DNA from: Candidatus Thorarchaeota archaeon
GTDB lineage: Archaea > Asgardarchaeota > Thorarchaeia > Thorarchaeales > Thorarchaeaceae
Assembly (NCBI GenBank): GCA_013138615.1
Contig: WTCK01000222.1
Span: forward strand, 1 to 6,289
DNA length: 6,289 nt
Direction of reading: 5' to 3'
Below, one piece after another: positions 1-5,523 of this stretch. Position numbers and translations under genes: made by a program. How positions within the stretch are numbered: the first letter of the stretch is position 1; the number at the start of each line of letters is the position of its first letter. Under the pieces are notes generated by a model. The model searched no databases and was not told the DNA's origin. It saw only the letters and a list, made by a program, of their open reading frames with translations.

Positions 1-2
1 AA

Positions 3-47
3 ATCCAGAGCCTTGAAGGCGAATATCAGCTTCTCGATTGGGAATAG
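3..47 (+). CDS. C-terminal end of an upstream gene (partial, unidentified)
   Basis: The third frame is open from the window edge to a TAG at 45-47 and reads IQSLEGEYQLLDWE, a plausible hydrophilic protein tail. Only 14 residues are visible, so no family can be named. Another plus frame is also open from the edge, to a TGA at 73-75, but its residues look less protein-like. If real, the gene ends 91 bases before the mannosidase start and could belong to the same transcription unit. Confidence 0.35.
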   Translation: MQSLEGEYQLLDWE

Positions 48-138
48 AGTGAAAAGTTATCCGAATCGAAACTGATAACATTTGAGAAGACAGACAAGTA
101 GAAACTTAACTAGGAGATTCAATCTGCACTGAAGAGAG

Positions 139-630
139 ATGCAGATGGACGCCAAGAAGGTCATCATCGTTCCGCACACTCATTGGGACCGAGAATGGTA
201 TCTGCCATTTCAGAGATTCAGATACATGCTGGTCGAGCTAATCGACGAACTCCTTGACACGCTGAAGCAACAGGATTTCATGTTCATGCTAGACGGCCAA
301 ACGGTTGTACTAGAAGACTACTTCGAGATCCGCCCTGAGCGAAAGGAGGAGCTATTGCAATGGATTCGGAAAGGCAAGATTGCCGTGGGACCATGGTACC
401 TTCTGCCAGATGAGTGGCTAGTCGGCGGTGAGAGCCTGATTCGCAATCTAGAGTACAGCCATGACTTAGGAACGAAGCTCGACATCCCCATGATGCAGGT
501 TGCATACCTGCCGGACCAATTCGGGCATTCGAGCGTTATTCCTCAGCTAATAGGTGACCTCACCAACTTGAAGGCAGCTGTGCTCTGGAGAGGAGGACCG
601 CCAGACATCTTGACAGGGCCATTCACTTAA
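139..630 (+). CDS. N-terminal fragment of GH38 alpha-mannosidase (163 aa)
   Basis: This half carries the beginning of the GH38 catalytic (beta/alpha) domain: PHTHWDREW at residues 12-20 with metal ligands H15 and D17, the family segment GPWYLLPDEWLVGGESLIRN at about 84-103, and DQFGHSS at 126-132 with nucleophile D126. It stops shortly after the LWRGG turn, in the middle of the domain. The nearest in-frame upstream stop is at 130-132, so the start is ATG 139 or ATG 145. A weak purine-rich GAAGAGAG at 131-138 abuts the first ATG but is six bases from the second, and most relatives begin only a few residues before PHTHWD. The true start may therefore be 145. As a separate protein it should not fold into an active enzyme. 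Confidence 0.75.
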   Translation: MQMDAKKVIIVPHTHWDREWYLPFQRFRYMLVELIDELLDTLKQQDFMFMLDGQTVVLEDYFEIRPERKEELLQWIRKGKIAVGPWYLLPDEWLVGGESLIRNLEYSHDLGTKLDIPMMQVAYLPDQFGHSSVIPQLIGDLTNLKAAVLWRGGPPDILTGPFT

Positions 631-789
631 AGATCACATCCAACTTCTTCAACGTCAATACTCGGTGTCTATCTACCAAGCGGCTATGGCAACGTCGCCA
701 GATTCCCAGAGAGCTATGACGCATTCGTTAGCAAGATTAGCGAGAGCATTGTTGAGCTGGAACCATTCTCGCCCCTCCCACTGTACCTG

Positions 790-2994
790 ATGATGAATGG
801 GTCTGACCACCTCCGCCCCCAGCCGTTCATCCAAGAGCACGCAACGAAAATGAAACAAGAAGGGCAAGACGTCACTCTTGGTTTTCTTAACCACTATGTC
901 GAGGCTCTGGAGAAGGCTGTAGCTGAATCGAGTTACGATCCTCCTATGTATGCAGGTGAGTTTCGATCCCCTGCCAGAGCTCCGTTACTACAGGATACCT
1001 ACTCAACCCGCATGTGGATCAAGCTCTGGAATCAAAGAGTTGAGGATATGCTCTTGCGGAAAGCTGAGCCTGTCAGTGCATATCTCTGGTATCACCTGGG
1101 ACACTCGTATCCAACTAGCTTTCTTGAAACCGCGTGGAAATGGTTACTCCGGAATCACCCCCATGACTCCATCTGTGGTTGCTCAGCCGATCAGACCCAT
1201 GATGAGATGAAGGTGCGTTTCTCGTGGGCTGAGTCGATTGCAGAAAGCATCCTCGTTGGAGCAGTAAAAACCATTGAGGAAGCATCAAGCCCATCTGACA
1301 AATCATGCATCCTTGCTTTCACTTCTGGAACCAGCTTGGAAACACCGGTCCGTGTTGTGTTTTCTCAACCCGGGGATAGGACGGTTAAGGGATTACAGGC
1401 ACCTGACGGAACAGTCTACAAGGTCCAACAAATCAAGTCCAAGGAAGATGTCTTCCTAGATACAACGGTAGGGATGACTATTGCGAAAATGGGCATTGGA
1501 ATGATACCCAGTAGGAAGCTCATGAAATTCTACATCAATGACTTCTATCACTATGATGGCGATGAGCCAGGTCTCCTTGAGCTGAGGCTTATTGTAGACA
1601 GCCGGCCTGTGGGCGACTTTGACATTGAGGATTTCAGGAAGCAAGCTCGTGAGGTGATTAACAGCAAGCGGTACAAGAAGATACACCTCATTGCAATGCA
1701 TTCAAGCCAAAGCGTCTATGCTGCCGTTATTCCGCTCCGACCATGGGCCTTCACAAAGCTAAGCCCAGTTGATGAAACCCGTAAGTCTGCATCCAGTGAT
1801 ACATTCGAAGCAAGCAAGAATCATGTGAGCAATAGATTCTATTCGATTACTTTCAACAAAGATGGAACATTCAATGCGGTTCACAAAGAAACTGGTCTGA
1901 GATACGAAAGACTTCATGCCTTCGAGGATTTTGGCGATCGAGGTGATGTGTACACCTTTGGCAGAGTGGAACCGGAGAAGGTCAAGGCAAAGAACGTCAA
2001 GCGATTCATTATGAGTAATGGGCCAATCATGGTCGAGATACGTCAAACAATGACCCTAGAAGTGTTTGAAACTCTAGACGACTCCAGAGAAAAACGCATT
2101 GGCAAGGTGGAGATACCAATCGAGTCAACTTTCAGGTTCTATCGTGATACACCTCGTATTGAAATCATAACTAAACTGACAAACACTGCAAAGGACCATA
2201 GGCTCCGAATCTGCTTTGACCTTCCATTCAGTTCTGAGTTCACACAGACAGCAACCCATCTAGGATGCGTGACGCGAAAGGCAGATGCGGAGAGAGTCCC
2301 GGATGCCGCCGAGCTCGAGAGGACGATGTCCACGTACGCCGAGATGCCTTCTGGCATCCAACCTCAGAAGCGATTCATCAGAGTCGAAGATGAGGAAAGC
2401 GGTGATGCTATCACAGTCTTCAACAAAGGAATGCCAGAGGTTGAGCTAGTAGATGGGAAAAGGATTGCAATCACACTTGTCCGTTCCGTAGGCTGGCTCT
2501 CACGTTCCGACTACCCTGATAGACCCATTCATGCTGGACCACCTGAGGAAACCCAAGGAGCTCAAGAGATTGGCACAGACTATGAGTATCGCTATGGATT
2601 TCTCTTGCATTCGAGTAACGACCCGTTGTACATGAGTGCTGAGCACGGAGAGGCAGGCTCGCAGGAAGTGATAGCAATCGCCCTAGACCAAGCAGAGCCA
2701 AACGCCAGCTTGCTTGAACCAATTATCGAGCTGAGCAATCCGAATGTGAAAATCTCCTCGCTACGAGTTCGCAATGGTTCTGTGATGGTTACGATGTTCA
2801 ACTTGAAGAACAATGACGAATCTACTGAGATGAAGGTGATTGGGCGAGTTACTAATGTCAGGGAAGTGCGAATCGATGGGACAACACGCAGGGACCATTC
2901 TGTTGATGAGAGTAAGGTCACGCTAGGATTCAGCCCTCGAGAGATCAAGATGTGCATCCTGCGGCAAGCGGGATTATCGTACTCTATTGGATAG
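790..2994 (+). CDS. C-terminal fragment of GH38 alpha-mannosidase (734 aa)
   Basis: Same frame as the N-terminal fragment; 790 is merely the first ATG after the TAA. The homologous frame is actually open from 631, with the family-like GVYLPSGYGN lying before this ATG. There is no ribosome binding site before 790, so independent translation is doubtful. In order it holds the end of the catalytic domain (LYLMMNGSDHLRPQP spans the start), the three-helix middle domain (STRMWIKLWNQRVEDMLL, then NHPHDSICGCSADQTHDEM at about 122-140 with the active-site histidine at 125), and long beta-rich C-terminal GH38 regions to the end. Near the C-terminus GFSPREIKMCIL resembles the closing strand of the family. 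No frameshift is seen in 2.2 kb. The gene is followed by 155 bases without a clear terminator. Confidence 0.75.
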   Translation: MMNGSDHLRPQPFIQEHATKMKQEGQDVTLGFLNHYVEALEKAVAESSYDPPMYAGEFRSPARAPLLQDTYSTRMWIKLWNQRVEDMLLRKAEPVSAYLWYHLGHSYPTSFLETAWKWLLRNHPHDSICGCSADQTHDEMKVRFSWAESIAESILVGAVKTIEEASSPSDKSCILAFTSGTSLETPVRVVFSQPGDRTVKGLQAPDGTVYKVQQIKSKEDVFLDTTVGMTIAKMGIGMIPSRKLMKFYINDFYHYDGDEPGLLELRLIVDSRPVGDFDIEDFRKQAREVINSKRYKKIHLIAMHSSQSVYAAVIPLRPWAFTKLSPVDETRKSASSDTFEASKNHVSNRFYSITFNKDGTFNAVHKETGLRYERLHAFEDFGDRGDVYTFGRVEPEKVKAKNVKRFIMSNGPIMVEIRQTMTLEVFETLDDSREKRIGKVEIPIESTFRFYRDTPRIEIITKLTNTAKDHRLRICFDLPFSSEFTQTATHLGCVTRKADAERVPDAAELERTMSTYAEMPSGIQPQKRFIRVEDEESGDAITVFNKGMPEVELVDGKRIAITLVRSVGWLSRSDYPDRPIHAGPPEETQGAQEIGTDYEYRYGFLLHSSNDPLYMSAEHGEAGSQEVIAIALDQAEPNASLLEPIIELSNPNVKISSLRVRNGSVMVTMFNLKNNDESTEMKVIGRVTNVREVRIDGTTRRDHSVDESKVTLGFSPREIKMCILRQAGLSYSIG

Positions 2995-3149
2995 GGCTAA
3001 CAGCAAGTGGAAAGAAAAGGGTATGATACTGTACTCAGGGTTCTGTAGTGGACCTTTCAGATCTGTAATTGCGTTAGTAAGAGATAATGGTGCCTGCGCC
3101 CATTGAATAAGAGAACACGTATAAAGCAAATTCCAGAATCTTCCATGCT
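2995..3149 (+). other. Intergenic region between mannosidase and exporter operon
   Basis: There is no convincing coding sequence here and no T-rich or hairpin terminator for the mannosidase. The only recognisable element is the TATA box of the downstream operon at 3120-3125, which indicates that the exporter is transcribed separately. Confidence 0.5.
3120..3125 (+). promoter_or_regulatory. Archaeal TATA box for the ABC exporter operon
   Basis: TATAAA is centred about 27 bases upstream of the ATG at 3150. Archaeal transcription normally begins about 25-27 bases after the box centre, so the RNA would start at or next to the start codon. The bases before the ATG (TTCCAGAATCTTCCATGCT) contain no Shine-Dalgarno match, which agrees with a leaderless message. 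No strong purine-rich BRE is evident upstream. Confidence 0.6.
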
Positions 3150-4103
3150 ATGAGCGACGTCGTAATCAGGTGCCAAGACCTCACAAAGTATTACGGGGAG
3201 TCCCGCGGCATCGAGAATCTGAACCTGGAAGTCCTCAAGGGAGAGGTTTTTGGCTTCTTGGGCCCCAACGGGGCGGGGAAGACCACCACAATCCGCACTC
3301 TTCTGGGGCTGATTCACAAAACTTCGGGAGAGGCGTCAGTGTTTGGACTTGACCCGGATCAAGATTCGCTGCGGATTCGCGAGCGCGTCGCCTACTTGCC
3401 TGGCGAACTAGGCGAGTTCAATGACAAGACTGGCCGCCGGATTCTGAAGTACCTCTTCGGGCTCTACGACGCTGATGTCCGTTGGACTAGGGTCGAGGAG
3501 ATGGCCACAGCCCTTAGGCTTGACCTCGACCGGAAGATGAACAACCTCTCCAGGGGAAACAAGCAAAAAATCGGTGTGATTCTCGCCCTGGCGCCGGATG
3601 TGGAGCTCCTCATCCTCGACGAGCCGACCTCGGGTCTCGACCCGCTAATCACTCAGGATGTCTATAGACTGATCAACGAAAAACAATCGGAGTCCGGCTG
3701 CACGGTGCTTCTAAGCTCTCACATGCTCGGGGAGGTCGAGAAGGTCGCCCACCGCGTGGGAATCATCCGCAACGGGAGCATCGTTGAGGTGGCAACATTG
3801 CAGAAGCTGAAGGGACTCGCTCTGAAACGAGTGGAGTTGCTGTTCGATTCCACTCCCGATGAGGCTCTTCTCCGTACCCAGATCCCAGCGGGCATCGTGG
3901 CAGAGTTCTCCATCGATGACTCCCGCGCCCACTTTCTAGTGAACCGACACGACCTCCGTACACTCCTCGACGGTTTGCGCGAGGTGCAATTCACTGACCT
4001 CTACATCACTAGCCCAGACTTGGAGGATATCTTCTTGAAGTACTACCACGGCGACTCCGCCTCCGTTCAGGAAGAGAAGAAGATCACATCGGAGGATTCC
4101 TAG
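3150..4103 (+). CDS. ABC-2 type exporter, ATP-binding subunit
   Basis: This cytoplasmic ATPase (317 aa) would power the membrane permease encoded immediately downstream. Walker A is GPNGAGKTT at residues 38-46, the signature loop is LSRGNKQK at 133-140, Walker B is LLILDEP at 153-159 with catalytic E158, the D-loop is SGLD at 161-164, and the switch histidine is H191 in LSSHMLGEVE. The Q-loop position reads YLPGE with glycine at 85 where glutamine is usual. This variant, like the LSRGN/LSKGN signature, is seen in the BcrA/COG1131 exporter group. The last 80 residues form the extra domain typical of that group, ending in the family-like SPDLEDIFLKYYHG. The substrate cannot be read from the sequence; drugs, peptides or lipids are all possible. 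The start is supported by the TATA box at 3120-3125. Codon use is distinctly more GC-rich than in the flanking genes. Confidence 0.93.
   Translation: MSDVVIRCQDLTKYYGESRGIENLNLEVLKGEVFGFLGPNGAGKTTTIRTLLGLIHKTSGEASVFGLDPDQDSLRIRERVAYLPGELGEFNDKTGRRILKYLFGLYDADVRWTRVEEMATALRLDLDRKMNNLSRGNKQKIGVILALAPDVELLILDEPTSGLDPLITQDVYRLINEKQSESGCTVLLSSHMLGEVEKVAHRVGIIRNGSIVEVATLQKLKGLALKRVELLFDSTPDEALLRTQIPAGIVAEFSIDDSRAHFLVNRHDLRTLLDGLREVQFTDLYITSPDLEDIFLKYYHGDSASVQEEKKITSEDS
4091..4096 (+). promoter_or_regulatory. Strong ribosome binding site for the permease
   Basis: GGAGGA lies eight bases before ATG 4104, inside the last codons of the ATPase gene. This matches the archaeal 16S rRNA 3' end, fixes the permease start and suggests translational coupling. 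It contrasts with the leaderless first gene of the same operon. Confidence 0.8.
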
Positions 4104-4925
4104 ATGCTGAAGGTGCTTTCGGTCATTATTGAGCAATTCTACGAGAAGAAGTGGTCACTCCTCTTGTTCGGCGGCGCTGTAGGGCTGATGGGGCTCGGCA
4201 TCGTTGCAATGTTGGAATATATTGATATCAGTGCATATGCAATTATCTTTGAAAGTATGCCCGAGTTCGTAGACTTCTTTGGTTGGCTTGTTGCCTTTAC
4301 TACTCCCTATGGCTTCGTTGGCATTGAGCTCTTCGCATTCATGTGGATATTCGTGGGCATCTTCCTGATTTACATGGCCTCCAGCTCTGCGCTCCCCATA
4401 GAGGTCGAGAACAAGACCATCGACTTGATCCTGTCCAAACCAATCAGCCGGTCGTCCTACCTCGTGGGCAAGATTGGCTTTTTATACCTCTACACCGCGG
4501 GTCTCATAGGCATCGTGGTAGCATTCATTGGGGCGGGGATGGCGACCTCGCCGACGTTCATCGATTTCGGGCTCCACTGGGACCGACTATTTATAGTATA
4601 TGTAGTCGTAGTTCTCCATCTTGGCACAATGGTCATGACTGCTCTATTGTTCGCCACGATTTTCTTGGACACAAAGAAGACGATGGGAGCAACCATGATG
4701 ATAACGTTCCTGATGTTCTTCATCGGGTCGTTCTGGCAGTACTTCCCAGAAGCGCAGCAGGATATCAAGTATGTTAGCACTTGGTTCTACTACAACGCCA
4801 TGGATGTGTTCGGTTCCGGAATCTTTGATAACCTCCTGCGGGACATCCTCGTGTTGGGAGGAGTCAACGTTGTTCTCATCGTTGCCAGTCTGCTTGTCTT
4901 CCGCCGTCGGGATATTCCTGTGTAG
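4104..4925 (+). CDS. ABC-2 type exporter, permease subunit
   Basis: This integral membrane protein (273 aa) would form the transport channel with the ATPase encoded before it; its ATG directly follows the ATPase stop with no spacer. Six hydrophobic segments can be seen at about residues 18-37, 74-95, 122-146, 162-187, 194-212 and 248-266, the standard ABC-2 topology. The segment VENKTIDLILSKPISRSSYL at 101-120 matches the cytoplasmic coupling-helix region of the family (E..T.DLLLS.P.SR). The C-terminus ends in FRRRDI, also common in the family. A loop between the first two segments (about 38-73) is acidic and aromatic and would face outside. Bases 4201-4260, covering residues 33-52, are AT-rich compared with the preceding sequence. 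Cargo is unknown. One permease gene is visible, so the transporter may be a homodimer or may use another permease elsewhere. Confidence 0.9.
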   Translation: MLKVLSVIIEQFYEKKWSLLLFGGAVGLMGLGIVAMLEYIDISAYAIIFESMPEFVDFFGWLVAFTTPYGFVGIELFAFMWIFVGIFLIYMASSSALPIEVENKTIDLILSKPISRSSYLVGKIGFLYLYTAGLIGIVVAFIGAGMATSPTFIDFGLHWDRLFIVYVVVVLHLGTMVMTALLFATIFLDTKKTMGATMMITFLMFFIGSFWQYFPEAQQDIKYVSTWFYYNAMDVFGSGIFDNLLRDILVLGGVNVVLIVASLLVFRRRDIPV

Positions 4926-5067
4926 ATATGAGGTAAGCAGAGGTGCAATTCAAAATGGTTCCTGAGTTATCTCATGACGCTTCAAATCATAGCTGATGTC
5001 GCAACCCATCCACAGCCTCACTTCAATACCAATAGTCCAGTTATCCGGAAGTTTCACGTTTCAGCTG
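4926..5067. other. Convergent intergenic region
   Basis: This stretch separates the ends of the permease gene and the minus-strand winged-helix gene. I see no open frame of interest, no stable hairpin and no T-tract that would serve as a terminator for either strand. Confidence 0.5.
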
Positions 5068-5424
5068 TCAAGAGCTTTTCTTGATTCGTCCTAACTCAGC
5101 TCTCTCGAGAGTAATTAGAGCTTTGATGTAATCGTCTATCGTATCTTCACGTTCTTTCAATGAAAGACTAGAGTCATGTATCCTTTTCCTCAACATGCTC
5201 AGATACCGATTCTCGATCATCTCTATGTATGTCGATGATCCCATCTTCGTAACCTTGATTCTTGGTTGACTTTGAATGAACTCAATCAGTCGGACCCATT
5301 TTTCAGCCGTAGTAGGATTGAGTCCAATTCTTTGAACCTCTGACTTAGCAAAAGGTTCTGGCTGAGCATCTATGAACCTGAAAATCGATTCTGCACGTTC
5401 TGCTAGGGTTCGTCTTCTCGCCAT
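5068..5424 (-). CDS. Small winged helix-turn-helix protein, probable transcription regulator
   Basis: The 118-residue product begins MARRRTLAERAES. From sequence appearance I read a first helix at about 8-20, a second at 26-33, a putative recognition helix at 37-53 (PTTAEKWVRLIEFIQ), and a beta-wing at 55-70 (RIKVTKMGSSTYIEMIE). Together these make a typical archaeal winged helix fold. Residues 73-115 are charged and helical and could form a dimerising coiled coil. The frame extends upstream to 5490, but the added 22 residues would be encoded by the AT-rich promoter. The TATA box at 5447-5454 is about 26 bases before ATG 5424, so the shorter, leaderless start is preferred. A perfect palindrome lies between box and start, suggesting autoregulation. 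The gene is divergent from the EutA-like gene. Its exact family is not recognised, and its target is inferred only from position. Confidence 0.75.
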   Translation of the reverse strand: MARRRTLAERAESIFRFIDAQPEPFAKSEVQRIGLNPTTAEKWVRLIEFIQSQPRIKVTKMGSSTYIEMIENRYLSMLRKRIHDSSLSLKEREDTIDDYIKALITLERAELGRIKKSS

Positions 5425-5441
5425 AATACAATAATGTATTA
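5424..5441. repeat. 18-bp palindrome, candidate operator
   Basis: TAATACA-ATAA-TGTATTA has two perfect 7-base arms around a 4-base centre. It fills the space between the minus-strand TATA box and the ATG of the winged-helix gene, touching the first base of the start codon. A dimeric repressor bound here would block polymerase, and the adjacent gene encodes a plausible dimeric DNA-binding protein. The surroundings are AT-rich, so part of the symmetry could be chance. Confidence 0.55.
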
Positions 5442-5446
5442 AATAG

Positions 5447-5454
5447 TATATAAA
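5447..5454 (-). promoter_or_regulatory. TATA box of the winged-helix gene (possibly bidirectional)
   Basis: On the minus strand this reads TTTATATA, close to the archaeal consensus. It is centred 26-27 bases before ATG 5424, so a leaderless transcript is predicted. The plus strand reads TATATAAA and could also serve the EutA-like gene, with a start near 5477. Confidence 0.65.
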
Positions 5455-5461
5455 CATATCC

Positions 5462-5469
5462 TTTATATT
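5462..5469 (+). promoter_or_regulatory. Candidate TATA box for the EutA-like gene
   Basis: TTTATATT on the plus strand would place transcription start near 5491-5493. That gives a leader of about 30 bases, enough to include the ribosome binding site at 5514-5519. The TATATAAA at 5447-5454 is the alternative. Confidence 0.4.
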
Positions 5470-5513
5470 CAGATGAAATCTCTCAGTCATTGCGTAATCT
5501 TGTGCATGTGAAA

Positions 5514-5519
5514 GTGATC
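5514..5519 (+). promoter_or_regulatory. Ribosome binding site of the EutA-like gene
   Basis: GTGATC is a six-base perfect complement to the GATCAC of the archaeal 16S rRNA 3' end, four bases before ATG 5524. An in-frame TGA at 5515-5517 rules out any earlier start, so this site and that stop together fix the start. Confidence 0.6.
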
Positions 5520-5523
5520 GACT

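Larger units (their letters stand above)
139..2994 (+). pseudogene. GH38 alpha-mannosidase interrupted by one in-frame stop
   Basis: This entry describes the whole locus. Reading from 139 to the TAG/TAA-type end at 2994 in a single frame gives about 951 codons, the usual size of prokaryotic GH38 mannosidases, broken only by TAA at 628-630. GH38 enzymes hydrolyse alpha-mannosidic bonds with retention of configuration, using a zinc-bound active site. The four expected metal/catalytic positions are all present: H15 and D17 in PHTHWDREW, the nucleophile D126 in LPDQFGHSS, and the histidine of NHPHDSICG (continuous residue 342). The first three lie before the stop and the last after it, so neither half can be active alone. 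Frame and family motifs resume right after the stop (GVYLPSGYGN at about 664-693), and 2.3 kb stays open with no decay. This points to a single recent lesion or a sequence error. No signal peptide is visible, so the intact enzyme would be cytoplasmic. Confidence 0.8.

Noticed and set aside
102..110. AAACTTAAC as a TATA box for the mannosidase gene
   Set aside because: The spacing to ATG 139 is possible, but the match to the archaeal box is weak compared with the two clear boxes elsewhere.
628..630. Programmed recoding (pyrrolysine or selenocysteine) at the mannosidase stop
   Set aside because: The codon is TAA, which neither system uses, and the aligned position is not known to need a special residue.
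2592..2957. Minus-strand open frame of 121 codons
   Set aside because: It is antisense to the C-terminal part of the mannosidase, with no start signals of its own or recognisable motifs.
4343..4777. Plus-strand open frame of 144 codons in another frame
   Set aside because: It overlaps the permease, which has six membrane segments and family motifs. The alternative product is rich in H, R and D and looks like a shadow of GC-rich coding DNA.
5425..5490. N-terminal extension of the winged-helix protein from ATG 5490
   Set aside because: The 22 extra residues would be encoded by the AT-rich stretch holding the TATA box and palindrome, and the TATA spacing fits ATG 5424.
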